Source of the DNA: Pagrus major | Lineage: Eukaryota; Chordata; Actinopteri; Spariformes; Sparidae | Assembly: GCF_040436345.1 (NCBI RefSeq) | Contig: NC_133235.1 | Location: 20,856,660 to 20,920,659 of the forward strand | DNA length: 64,000 nt | Direction of reading: 5' to 3' | Part shown: positions 12,600-30,183 of the stretch, piece after piece | Position numbering within the stretch: position 1 is the first letter of the stretch | How the letters are laid out: every line of letters starts with the position of its first letter | The notes under the pieces: generated by a model | What the model saw: the letters and a program-made list of their open reading frames with translations, nothing else | What the model was told of the DNA's origin: nothing | Database searches by the model: none | Made by a program: the position numbers and the translations under genes

Positions 12600-13345
12600 T
12601 GCCCTCTGTGTAGAGGGAGGCTCTTCTTCAAGGCAAGTGTTATTTGTACACAACACAATTCAGACACAAGGCAGCTCCAAGTGCTTTACATGGGGCATGC
12701 AATTACATTAAATGACTGTAAAAATTGCATTTAAAATAACAAGTAGGAAGACACCAAGAAGCAAAACATTAACATGAGTTCAGGAATAGGAAAATGAGCT
12801 AAAATAGAAAAGGTTTAAAATAATAAAAGTCACAGTGAAGTTCAAAGCCTTGAAATTGCTTCAATGAAAGGCTGTGGCAAACAGAAAGGTCTTCAGCCTT
12901 GATTTAAAAGAGGTGAGAGTTAATATATCTATATTTATAATATCTGAATGCTGCTTCTCCATGTTTAGTTCTGACTCTGGGGACTGAAATCAGACCTGTA
13001 CCTGACGACCTCAGAGGTCTGGGTGGTTCATAACGTAGCAGCAGATCAGAAATGTGTTTTGGCCCTAAACCATTCAGTGCCTTACAAAAACAACAGCAGG
13101 ATTTTGAAATCTATTCTCTGACTGACAGGAAGCCAGTGTCAAGATTTTAACAATTGGAGTGATGTGATCTACTTTTTCTGGTTCTTGTTGGGACTCGAGC
13201 AGCAGCGTTGTGAGTCAGCTGCAGCTGTCTGATGGATTTTTGTACAGAGTCCTGTAAAGACACCAAAGATAAATGCACGGACAAGTTTTTCCAAATCCAG
13301 CCGAGACATAAGTCCTTTTATCCTGGAAATATTCTCAAGGGTCTT
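12600..13345 (+). repeat. Teleost interspersed repeat, about 0.75 kb
   Basis: The stretch beginning AAGGCAAGTGTTATTTGTAC and AAGTGCTTTACATGG, continuing through CTCAGAGGTCTGGGTGGTTC, GGAAGCCAGTGTCAAG and AGTTTTTCCAAATCCAG, matches my memory of a repeat very common in fish genomes and transcripts. It has no intact ORF. I cannot assign the class. Confidence 0.6.
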
Positions 13346-13510
13346 CACTCAGTTGCACAACTATATAGTGGACACAGTAAATGCTGAAGACAGGAGTTAC
13401 TGACTGTAAATTCAATGAAAGTGATTTTTGCAGAAAAAGATATCGTAAAAAATAGAAGACCAACGGTGTTGTGAAAATGAATAAGCAGCAAAAAATCTAC
13501 ATATGCAAAC

Positions 13511-13796
13511 TTAAAGGGGCACTAAGGATTTTAATATTCGTAGATTTTAATGGGTAATAATACAAACTCAGAAATATTTAAGTAAGATGTTCTCAGAGGA
13601 AAATAGGGTCCCCTGAAAACTGAAAGGTGGCAGGGTCCACCAAATATAAACAAAGTAACACAGTATGAAATTGTGTTTGTCCTTCAGTTTGTTTTTTATT
13701 CAGTTTTTTCAGTCACAGAAAAAGAAGAGTTTGTTTATCTAGTTTGTGACAGGCATATACAATGTTCGTCTTGTTAACTACAGAGTGCACCTTAAA
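13511..13796. mobile_element. MITE, family B copy 1
   Basis: The ends CTTAAAGGGGCAC and GTGCACCTTAAAA are imperfect inverted repeats. The interior contains GTTCTCAGAGG, GGTGGCAGGGTCC and ATATAAACAAAGTAA. The same block recurs at 27725-27885 and 63180-63330. Confidence 0.65.
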
Positions 13797-13972
13797 AGTT
13801 ATTGCTCACAATATGCAGCGTAGCTGTCAAACACATTGCATAACAGGAAGAAATGCTTCACTTGTGGCCAACAAGCTGAAACGTTTTGGACAAGCCCAAA
13901 TATGCTGGTCTGACAATGAAGTTATTCATGTGTGATATGTGTTGCTGCAACAGCAGGCAGTTATACTGTGTG

Positions 13973-14356
<384 letters not shown>

Positions 14357-14926
14357 AACACTGCCCAAGAGCACAGATTCACTTGATTTCAACTAGGGGC
14401 TGCACAAATAATCCATATAGCAGTATGGCCAAGGCAAATCTAAATCTAAAGACGCTGCCTTTTCTGATGCATTATGATGAAGTGCTGTGGTGGTGTAGAG
14501 ACGCCCCGCCCTACAAATCTTGTCCTCCAGATGAAGGAAAGCATGTCTGTGTGATACAGACACCAACTACTGTTACGTCATCATGTTTTTTCAGTGAAAG
14601 TAAGAACTGTGATGGAAAAATTATCATTTTAACCAATCGTGAATCATATCACGAAACATGTTTTTTTTTATTCTAACAACTTTTAAAGCACCACAACTTT
14701 CTGAGGAAAGAGTTGATTGTTAAGTCTCATCCACAGGTCACTGAAGCTGCAACAGGTCCGTCGCCAACCCGAAGCGTCACGACCCGGGGATGTGACTCAA
14801 CAATCGAGCATTTCTCTTCAGAAAGTTGCATTTTGTTGCTTTAATGACAAAACTGGAATTCCATTCAACCAAGACACGTAACCACTGGAAAGAAGAAACC
14901 TTCCAAGCATGTTCAGTGAACAACAT
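14357..14926. other. Gap between TA tract and mcm4 3' end
   Basis: No exon or clear repeat. A plus-strand ORF at 14383-14676 has no recognisable similarity. Around 14690-14840 there are AGAAAGTTG/CAACTTTCTG words in opposite orientation, suggesting a decayed foldback element. Confidence 0.4.
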
Positions 14927-14932
14927 TTTATT
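14927..14932 (-). terminator. mcm4: Poly(A) signal of mcm4
   Basis: TTTATT on plus is AATAAA on minus, 411 bases past the mcm4 stop codon, giving a plausible 3' UTR of about 430 bases. Confidence 0.55.
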
Positions 14933-15342
14933 TTCTCCTATTAACAAGCAGTTAATGTTAACTACAAGGACAACTCAACAATAAGTCACTGGCTTGATTA
15001 CAATGTACAAGATGTAAGAAAAGAGCTTTTTACTGTAACATAGAGCACAAAACTGCAAGAGCATTTACTTGAAAACAGGTAAACAAACAATACAAGCACT
15101 TTTAAATATTCGCTCCATTAATTGCCATCATGTTTTGTTTTCTTTTTTTTCTCTTTTTTTTCATGTGGTTTATTCTGACTCAGGTCTCAAAATCTGGAGG
15201 ATATTCAAACATCTAATACACCCAGAAAACACATGGTGGATCAATTATACAAAAATATTTTACAGCATGAAAAAAAAAAAAAAACAGGTCGACACAGGAT
15301 AGGATTTAAAATTAAGGACTGTACATAATTGCAGGGTGTGCC

Positions 15343-22591
<7,249 letters not shown>

Positions 22592-22596
22592 TGTTG

Positions 22597-23902
22597 CTGA
22601 GAAGTCTAAAGAGCAAACAGATTCAAGGGGATTCATTTTTAGCAAAAAGGAAACATGGTGTAGAAGCCAAACCCTACAGAGTACAGCAAAGATTTTAGCT
22701 TTAGCACCCAATTAAATATTCAATTTCTCTTGCCCTTTGCTCCAAGTAATATTTCTCATTTTACAAAATACCTCCGCAATCATCTTCTCCTTTGTTTGGA
22801 CTGATTAGGAGAGGGTGTAAGTGCCTTCATCATACCTGGACCGTCAAGTCAAATTTGGTCCATAGGATTGCGTTAAAACACATTTTAACACCTTAACTTC
22901 TGAGTGAGTTTGGGTTTTGTGCAGCTTCACATTTGAAAAGCCTGATTGTTGCAGGTAAATGTACTGAATTTGTATAAAAGTGTGTTTGGACTTAATGTTG
23001 AGTCTTAAAACTGTTGCCCTGCCCTCCAAGTTTCTTTGTTTGCTGGGTTATTGTTTTGTTTAGATCAGTCTGCTCAGTGTTAGATTAAAAAAACCTATCT
23101 ATATGGATATCGTTTGCCCCAACTAACCTGTCTTTTCTGGCCACAATGCTTTTATCATTCCACGTTTACTTCTTTAGATGAGATCAGATGTATGGTTTAA
23201 TACTTGACTTTAATTCACCTGTCAAGTTTGAAGGCCCAGATATTTAGCTGAAGTGCGTCCTTTAAAGTTTTGTGTTATTTAAATGCAATAAACTGTCAAA
23301 ACAGCTGTTTGTTATCATTTATTTGATGCTATGAATATTTGCATTTTGTCTAGTAGTGTTAACCAACACATTTCAATGGCTCCTAAAGTCACTCTGCGGG
23401 TTAACAGTTTACATGCCAAGCACACAATGAAGTGGAAATGTATTTACAGCTACATTATACACTCCAAAAAGTATTTCTCAGCTTAATCCAACATCACTAA
23501 GCGAGTCATCAGAGTGAATACAGGCCTCCTGGTTCACAGTTCAGACTAAAACATGAAGTTAACTAACATCATTTGAACTTTAACACAATTTACTGCTACT
23601 ACCTTACGTGCAAACGTACTCTTTTATCACATATTCATCGTGTTTTGTTCCGTTTATTGATGACTTTCGGTCAGCTAACAATAACTCCTCCACCATCTGA
23701 CATGTGGCTGCAGAGGAAACAATAAGCCGAAACTTACTGCTGCACTGTCTGACCTGATTTCGCACGTAAAGTGAGCACGTAAATAAAAATAATAACTCGA
23801 TGCACAATCACTCAAACATCTGTAACAACACAAACCTTGATTTAATCAATATAATCAGTGAGATAATAAGAAATAAGTTGAGTAAATCAAGAGTTTTCTC
23901 AC
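22597..23902 (-). other. mcm4: mcm4 intron 1 (inferred)
   Basis: About 1.3 kb between the inferred noncoding exon 1 donor (GTGAGAAAAC, ending the exon at 23903) and the coding exon acceptor. No other gene or repeat boundary is clear in it. Confidence 0.5.
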
Positions 23903-24060
23903 CTGCTCTTGTGTATAAGTCCGAGTGCTGCAGATCTGGCGCGAAACTGCTGGTGACGTGATTTTCGCGGGGAACTTTCGACCAATAGAAAGCCAAGCTC
24001 GTCGATTTCTTTCCGGTAGGTTCTTCCACCGCAGAGGGAGGTTCGTGTGGAGTTTCAGGC
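23903..24060 (-). promoter_or_regulatory. mcm4: mcm4 noncoding exon 1 and promoter
   Basis: On the minus strand a good donor (AAGAGCAG then GTGAGA) follows a short GC-richer segment. This holds an E2F-type site GGCGCGAAA at 23938-23946, a second weaker one (TTTCGCGG, 23963-23970), a CRE-like GTGACGTG at 23953-23960 and a CCAAT box at 23982-23986. E2F plus CCAAT control is established for MCM genes at G1/S. The start site is probably between 23935 and 23975, judged from spacing. Confidence 0.65.
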
Positions 24061-24489
24061 GGTATTACTCAAATTCAACATGATGAAATGTCTAATAAAT
24101 CACATAAAATAGTTCAAAGTGTAACTTACACTACACGTTTTACTTTATATTGTATTTACAATACATGTTGCTTTTCGTGCGCGTGTTTTTTTGTTCATGA
24201 ATACCCTGATCTGATTTGGTTTGGTCCAACAGTAAATTCCTATTTTTTCTGGTTTATCTTTATTGAAACAGCCGAAATATAACAAACATATGAAATAAAA
24301 TGAAATAAAATGAACCGTAGCAAAAAAGAACGGAATAAAATAAGCAAATACAATGGTAGCAGAGACCTTACATACAAATCCATAAGTGAATAAATAAAAA
24401 TATATATATAATATACATAAACTTAAGAATTTTATCGTAGTGCATATAATTTACCAAAATATAAGATTTTTTTAATGCTTTTTTACTGC

Positions 24490-24706
24490 AGTTATGGGAT
24501 GTAACTAAGTACATTAACTCAAGTACTGTACTTAAGTAGAATTTTGATGTACTTGTATTTTACTTGAGTATTTCCATTTTCTGCTACTTTATACTTTGAC
24601 TCCATTAAATCTTGGAGTCAAATATTGTACTTTTTACGCCACTACATTTATTTGATCAATTTAGTTAGGCTTCTAGTTACTTTGAAGACTGCATGCTGTA
24701 TGATAC
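24490..24706. repeat. GTAACTAAGTACATT repeat, copy 1
   Basis: Begins GATGTAACTAAGTACATTAAC and continues with AAGTACTGTACTTAAGTA and TACTTGAGTATTTCCATTTTC. The same block occurs at 27278-27480 and, in altered form, at 26835-27180. Confidence 0.65.
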
Positions 24707-25657
24707 GGAAGCCCTAGAGGGCCATGCATTCATACATTTTATTTCCTCCGTTTTCCCGTGATAACGAGTTAATTTCATTTGTTTTCTCGAGATCTCGAGT
24801 TATTATCTCGAAATAACAACTGCCATTTTCCCAAGATAACGGGATCATTTTCTCAAGATAACGGGATCATTTTCTCAAGATCTCGAGATAACGAAACTTT
24901 GTTTTCCCGAGATAACGACATAATTAATTTGAGATCTATCATATCACAGCCATTATCTCGAGATCTTGAGTTATTATCTCGAAATAACAACTGCCATTTT
25001 CCCGAGATAACGGGATCATTTTCTCAAGATTTCGAGATAACGAAACTTTGTTTTCCCCAGATAACCATATATTAAATTCGAGATCTATCATATCACAGCC
25101 ATTATCTCGAGATCTCGAGTTAATGATCCCGTTATCTCGGGAAAATATAATTAATTCGAGATCTCAAGATAATGGCTGTGATATGATAGGCCTGAGATTA
25201 TGGAGACGCTCACTTAGATTGCGCTGCCGATATAGCTGAAGCCTTGCTAACCGTCTTTTTAGATTACGCACACTAATGTGTATATTATCTGTAATAGCAA
25301 GGCATAATGCTATTTCAGCCTGTGTCAGGCCTTGATTGAAAAGATATGTGATGCGGTGATCGATATGCTCCTGCTCCTCTGACATTGCTACACTGAATAA
25401 TGTTTCCTGCAATGATTTAATATACTACACTGTCGTTTTGTTTTCTCAAGATCTCAAATTAATTATATCGTTATCTCGGGAAAACAAAGTTTAGTTATGT
25501 CGAGATCTCAAGAAAATTATCTCGTTATCTCGGGAAAATGGCAGTTGTTATTTCAAGATAATAACTCGAGATCTCGAGAAAACAAATGAAATTAACTCGT
25601 TATCTCGGGAAAACGGAGGAAATAAAATGTTTGAATGCATGGCCCTTTAGGGCTTCC
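24707..25657. mobile_element. 951-bp inverted-repeat DNA transposon
   Basis: The left end GGAAGCCCTAGAGGGCCATG and the right end (reverse complement GGAAGCCCTAAAGGGCCATG) begin a terminal inverted repeat of about 200 bases, running past CATTTTATTTCCTCCG and CGAGTTAATTTCATTTG. A flanking ATAC at 24703-24706 and 25658-25661 is a possible 4-bp target duplication. The arms are packed with ATCTCGAGAT-type words, including the palindrome CTCGAGATCTCGAG at 24786, 25106 and 25565. A tandem internal duplication lies at about 24800-25120, and an inverted internal copy at about 25120-25190. A remnant ORF sits near the centre-right. The superfamily is not assigned. Confidence 0.85.
25164..25385 (-). CDS. 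Remnant transposase/integrase-like N-terminal domain
   Basis: From ATG at 25385 the ORF reads MSEEQEHIDHRITYLFNQ, GLTQAEIALCLAITDNIHIS, VRNLKRRLARLQLYRQR and then runs into repeat sequence (PIISQPLS, stop at 25164). GLTQAEIALCLA looks like a helix-turn-helix. The whole resembles, from memory, the N terminus of integrase-core (rve) proteins abundant in fish and coral genomes. The catalytic core is absent, so this is a truncated remnant within the inverted-repeat element, not a host gene. It is open over about 74 codons. Confidence 0.6.
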   Translation of the reverse strand: MSEEQEHIDHRITYLFNQGLTQAEIALCLAITDNIHISVRNLKRRLARLQLYRQRNLSERLHNLRPIISQPLS

Positions 25658-25913
25658 ATACTTTAGGGCTTCAGTAGTATGAGATCCAAAGTAGAGTTTT
25701 TAAATTAATTAATTTTATTAGCAAACAGATATGTTTTTTTTTTAAAAAAAAAAAAAAAAAAGAAGAGAGAAAGAGGTGTGAGGAAATGTTGACTTAAATT
25801 TTATTTAGTAACACTCATCTAACCTACTGATGCATTTCATAAAAATTAATGAGGTTATTACAAAGTTTTGTAAAAAAAAAAAATTTACTTTATCCTGCAG
25901 GTGCGTTCATTGG

Positions 25914-25927
25914 CCACCAGGTGGCGC
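25914..25927 (+). promoter_or_regulatory. CTCF consensus-matching motif
   Basis: CCACCAGGTGGCGC fits the CTCF core CCASYAGRKGGCRS at all 14 positions. It lies between mcm4 and cebpd, 257 bases right of the inverted-repeat transposon. Motif evidence only. Confidence 0.55.
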
Positions 25928-26604
25928 AGTCTCCATTTCAAAAGGGGCTTTGGTAGAGGAAAAGTACAGCTGACTTCCTCAGGGGGAAAACACAGGAGCA
26001 TTTCCGAGAAGTGTCAGCACATGTGTCCCTTCAGGGGGGGTTCATTGTATTTTATTATTAAGTGGAATGATGTTAATAACTTTTGATTACAGGGTAAGTA
26101 AACTCAATAGACTACGTTATACAGACTCTTCAATGTCATACATTAATAAACACACTGTTTATACTTTATACTCTCAACATATATCAATAATAAACCACCT
26201 GTTTATAAAGAGTTACTTGTTATCCACACAGTGTTTATTCCTTTGTGTATGTTCAGTACATAGAAACGATTTGACGTGTGTAGATAGATTGTTGTCCAGC
26301 TAAACTGTATGTTTAAGTTTATTTAAGCTTGTAATCTCTGGTTAATTGTGCCTCAAATCAAGAGCTACTAAGCAGATTTGTCAACTTTGCACATGTTAAC
26401 TGGGGTCATAGGTAATGAAATCCCAATATGACAAAGAAAAGCAGTCATTACGCAGACAGGCAGGCGCCAACAAATGTCTGGCAAAAAAAACGGATCGACT
26501 GATTGACTGGTCTATCGAAACAGCCGCCAGACGACAAATTAAATAATTGCTCTACTGTCAAAATACTCACTTATAAAGTTGATTCAGAAGCTGTGTCACA
26601 CATT

Positions 26605-26623
26605 ACACACACACACACACACA
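26605..26623. repeat. (AC)n microsatellite
   Basis: A short run of about nine AC units. Confidence 0.8.
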
Positions 26624-26834
26624 AATCAGTGGCGTCCTCATGCTGCCTGCATTAAGTCATTAAGTACACCAGGTATGATAACACCTGCCAATTTAAGTTA
26701 TAAATGTGGTGAGAGGCCAAAAATACATTTGAATACATGTCTGAAGGAGTGTGTTGCTTTTGTTTGGGTGGTTTTCCATCCACTGCAACATTTTCATCAC
26801 ATATTATTTAAGATATCTGACCACTTTTGAAACC

Positions 26835-27180
26835 AGTGGTGAATAGCACAATAACTCAAGGACTGTACTTAAGTACAACTGTGATAGTTGTACTTGAGTA
26901 TTTCCTTTTCTGCTACTTTATAGAGTACTTATACTTCACTGCGCTTCAGGATTGTTACTCCACTACATTTACTCCACTCTCTTTTCTGATTAAAGACATA
27001 TTAAACAAGAGTATATAAATAATGTCAATGAGCTTCACTATGACCATTGATTTTTACTCAAGTACTGTTCGTATTGGTGACTTTTACTTTTCTCAAAGTA
27101 ATATTTTAACACAATATCTTTACTTTTACTCAAGTATAACTTTTGAGTACTTTTACAACACTGAGTAACTAATGACCCAT
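26835..27180. repeat. AAGTACTT-type repeat, copy 2
   Basis: Carries GGACTGTACTTAAGTAC, TTGTACTTGAGTATTTCC, ACTCCACTACATTTACTCC and TTACTTTTACTCAAGTATAA blocks of the family seen at 24490. It appears to be two pieces. Confidence 0.6.
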
Positions 27181-27277
27181 TAATATTATAATAAGAGGGA
27201 ACATTCATTAACTGTTCATGCTTAAAAACATTCTGTACTTTATGATGATTTCATGTTAATGTGTCAATAACAACAGT

Positions 27278-27480
27278 GATGGAACGTAACTAAGTACATT
27301 TACTTACATACTGTTCTTAAGTAGGCCTACAATTTTGAGGTACTTGTACTTGAGTATTTACATTTTCTGCTACTTTTTACTTCCACCACTCCACATTTTG
27401 GAGTCAAGTATTGCACCCTTTACTCCACTACACTCCACTAAGTTATTTTGCAGATCGCATTCTGCATCAGAGCCAAAGAA
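27278..27480. repeat. AAGTACTT-type repeat, copy 3
   Basis: Starts GATGGAACGTAACTAAGTAC and follows the same order as copy 1 (AAGTAGGCC, TTGTACTTGAGTATTTAC, TTGGAGTCAAGTATTGCA). Confidence 0.65.
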
Positions 27481-27724
27481 GTACATTTTGAAATGTAATT
27501 ATTTTATCTACAATTCAATTTAAAAAACAAAACACGACTGATACCGTGATTCGGAGTCATGCTGAATATGGGATCCTAAATACTCTAGACCCCTAGTAAA
27601 CAGGCTATATGCAAAATATATTTATGATTTACTTTTAGTTATATTTCTGATACTTTGGAGAAGAAATTCAAACTCAGAATTATGATATTTACAACATAAA
27701 TGAGGTAATAATAAATGTGTTTTG

Positions 27725-27885
27725 CAATAACTGAATAAACAAGCTGTTCTCAGAGGGAAATAAGCCCCCCCTGAACACTGTTTGAAGCTAGAAAGGTGGC
27801 AGGGTCCGCCACATATAAACAAAGTAAAACAGTATGAAATAGTGTTGTCCTTTAAGGTCAGTTTGTTTATTCTGTTTGTTTAGGC
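27725..27885. repeat. MITE family B, copy 2 (partial)
   Basis: Shares AAACAAGCTGTTCTCAGAGG, GGTGGCAGGGTCCGCCACAT and GTTGTCCTTTAAGGTCAG with the copy at 63180-63330. Confidence 0.7.
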
Positions 27886-28185
27886 ATCAAGTAAATCAGT
27901 CAATGAAGATCACTCAAGATCACAAGATTACTCAAGTACTTTTAACAAGACCTGTGCTTCCATGCGTATTGGAGTATTTTCACAGGGTAATATTGCTACT
28001 TTTATTCAAGTAAATGATCTCCCAGGACTGTTTGAGGCAGAGATCATAGAGAAAATTAATCCTAATCCAAGACACCCAGCGGCTGCAGTATGTAAACAAC
28101 TGTGAGCCATTCATACAGTCGTAGTAAGAAGTGGGTGTCAGGAGCAGCACGCCCCTCTCTCCTCAAATGGGAAGTTAAGGCACAC

Positions 28186-28242
28186 CACGTGACCTCCGTT
28201 TTGCCTTGACTGGCTCGTGAGAGGGCGGCACGTGTGACGTCA
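28186..28242 (+). promoter_or_regulatory. cebpd: cebpd upstream E-boxes and CRE
   Basis: Two CACGTG E-boxes (28186-28191, 28229-28234) and a full palindromic CRE TGACGTCA (28235-28242) lie 240-296 bases before the ATG. The second E-box abuts the CRE, giving CACGTGTGACGTCA. CREB control of C/EBP-delta genes is established in mammals. Start site and TATA box are not resolved; GATACAAAA at about 28253 is a weak TATA candidate. Confidence 0.6.
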
Positions 28243-28481
28243 GCGGGCAAACGATACAAAACACTCCGCGAAAGTAGAGATGCCTCAGAGAAGTGTGTGA
28301 GTGTTTTCAATGACAGGAGCCTGACAGTCAACACCCAGGGATAAAAAAACAACAAAACAAAACTTTTTTAAAAAGAAAAGGCAGAAAGGCGCGTGCAGAG
28401 AGAGTGAAGTTGTTGTTGTGCTGTCACACTTGTGGGTTCACTTTTTCACACCTTTATTTCCTTCCTTCACCACGTGGATTC

Positions 28482-29366
28482 ATGTGTGACATATACAGCC
28501 TGGACTCTCACTGCGTGTCTCCACGATGCAACATGAGTTGGGCGATGGAGCCTGCTAACTTCTACGAGAGCACCAAGCTGGGTGGCCCGCAGCAGGGGGG
28601 CTGCAAGCCGGGCAGCAGGGGCGACGGCGCGGCCGAGGACGGCACCATGGTGGAGCTGAGCACCGCCCCTGCCATGTACGACGACGAGAGCGCCATCGAC
28701 TTCAGCCAGTACATCGAGTCCATGACAGCCGTGCCGAACCTGGAGCTGTGCAACGACGAGCTCTTCCTCGACCTGTTCAACACTGTGAAGCAGGAGAAGG
28801 TGGATTTCTACACCATGCAGAGCTCCGTGCAGCCCGGCGGCATGCAGCAGCTGTCAGCCGCCTACACAGCAGAGAGGAGAGCGGACGGCATGATGGAGAA
28901 GGGGGCGTTCAACGCGCCCATCAAGCAGGAGTCCGACTGGAGCGACAGCGACATGTCCTCATCTCTGCCCTCACAGATCGAGACCTGCGCCCAGACCTCC
29001 GTCAGCCTCCCCACGGGGCAGCCGACTCCCCCCACCACCCCGGAGCCCGTCTCCTCCAACGTGAGCTCGGCCAAGTCCTCCCCGCGGAAGATGGGGAGGG
29101 AGAAGTCGAAGAAGTCGGTGGACAGGTTCAGCATGGAGTACCGACAGAGGCGAGAGAGGAATAACATTGCAGTGAGGAAAAGCAGGGACAAAGCCAAGAT
29201 GCGCAACTTGGAGATGCAACAGAAGTTGCTTGAACTGAGCTCAGAGAACGACAGGCTTCATAAAACCATCGAGCAGCTAACCAGAGAGCTCACCGGGCTC
29301 AGAGATTTCTTCAAGCAGATGCCCAACTCCTCCTTTGCGGGCTCCTCTAATGCAGAGAGCCGGTGA
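28482..29366 (+). CDS. cebpd: CCAAT/enhancer-binding protein delta
   Basis: Intronless 294-aa bZIP transcription factor acting in inflammation, differentiation and growth arrest. The ATG at 28482 ([14 protein letters not shown]) is the first in-frame ATG; Met18 (MSWAMEP) and Met22 are possible downstream starts. Residues about 66-99 ([16 protein letters not shown], then [16 protein letters not shown]) form the conserved activation segment. Residues 219-242 ([20 protein letters not shown]) are the DNA-contacting basic region, followed by a leucine zipper to about 275 ([33 protein letters not shown]). Two psi-K-x-E sumoylation motifs are visible, VKQE at 102-105 and IKQE at 147-150, and a proline-directed [11 protein letters not shown]. 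Coding GC is much higher than the flanks. Delta rather than alpha/beta is supported by the activation segment and by the mcm4/spidr neighbours. Dimers bind palindromic CCAAT-type sites in the nucleus. Confidence 0.96.
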   Translation: MCDIYSLDSHCVSPRCNMSWAMEPANFYESTKLGGPQQGGCKPGSRGDGAAEDGTMVELSTAPAMYDDESAIDFSQYIESMTAVPNLELCNDELFLDLFNTVKQEKVDFYTMQSSVQPGGMQQLSAAYTAERRADGMMEKGAFNAPIKQESDWSDSDMSSSLPSQIETCAQTSVSLPTGQPTPPTTPEPVSSNVSSAKSSPRKMGREKSKKSVDRFSMEYRQRRERNNIAVRKSRDKAKMRNLEMQQKLLELSSENDRLHKTIEQLTRELTGLRDFFKQMPNSSFAGSSNAESR

Positions 29367-29666
29367 CAGACTCATTAATCCTATGAACTGAGTTTTAGGA
29401 GACATACCTCAACAGACTTCTTGTTTTTACCATCTGTACCAGATGTATTTTAAGCTTACCATAATGGCACTGGAAAATATATGATGTTGCTGCCATATTT
29501 TTGTGGGATTTTTTCTCTCTGTATTAAATTATTTTACCACTGCATTTACATGATGTTATACCTGATATGGTACATGTTTTATAATTCCAAACTTTGTATA
29601 AGAGCCAGAGCATGATCTTTTATATAGTTTGTATGAAACCTTGAAAATATTTGTTATGGAATCTAT

Positions 29667-29672
29667 AATAAA
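29667..29672 (+). terminator. cebpd: Poly(A) signal of cebpd
   Basis: AATAAA 301 bases after the stop codon, giving a short AT-rich 3' UTR of about 320 bases. Confidence 0.75.
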
Positions 29673-29808
29673 AATTGCTGAAAATGTGCAGAAATCGCCC
29701 GGTCTGTGAGTGCTCTTTTGCATAGAGAGGTTAAGTTGTGTCGAGGGGAGTGTGCTCTCACAAGAAGTGCAACAGGAAATAGAAAGTTAAGTCAGCAAAA
29801 ATACAGCT

Positions 29809-29814
29809 TTTATT
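29809..29814 (-). terminator. spidr: Poly(A) signal of spidr
   Basis: TTTATT on plus is AATAAA on minus, 370 bases past the spidr stop. It lies 137 bases from the cebpd signal, so the two transcripts converge tail to tail. Confidence 0.55.
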
Positions 29815-30183
29815 GACACATATTGTCAGTACTCTTAAATACAGAGGGAGATGAGTTGAAAAATAAGTTTCTTTCCGCTTCCAAAATCTGTTTACAGTCA
29901 AAAAGTCACAACCCCATCTGATGAACCACGTGGGCTGCTTTGACACACTGCATGCCACTGGTCTACCCTTGGGCTGTCAACTCCTGGTCCACAGGCTCAC
30001 ATATCATTAACACAAACAAGACCTTGTCTTCTTGCAGCCCAGCACAGCCTGAAGCTGTCAGGGAGGCCTTCAGAGGGGGGGTGGGGGGTGGGGGGCTGAA
30101 CTGGCTCAGACCAACAAGTCCTAGTGTGCAGATCCTTGGAGCCAGCTGAAGCCTGAGGATTGATATCATCGCCCTGACAAGCC

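Larger units (their letters stand above)
24061..28150. other. mcm4-cebpd intergenic gap
   Basis: About 4 kb, AT-rich and mostly repeats, listed separately. No exon of PRKDC, which lies between these genes in tetrapods, is recognisable on either strand. Confidence 0.6.

Noticed and set aside
24779-25239. Plus-strand ORFs with repeated peptide units (LELLSRNNNCHFP)
   Set aside because: They are readings of the tandem and inverted repeats of the transposon arms, on the strand opposite the transposase-like remnant.
24780-25640. Regularly repeated short palindromic words resembling a CRISPR array
   Set aside because: The words lie in terminal inverted repeats and have no uniform spacers; the context is a vertebrate genome.
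28404-28481. 26-codon N-terminal extension of cebpd
   Set aside because: It starts at GTG, not ATG. MCDIY is the first in-frame ATG and matches the fish-type N terminus.
28562-29219. Long antisense and alternative-frame ORFs over cebpd
   Set aside because: Shadows caused by the high GC of the cebpd coding sequence.
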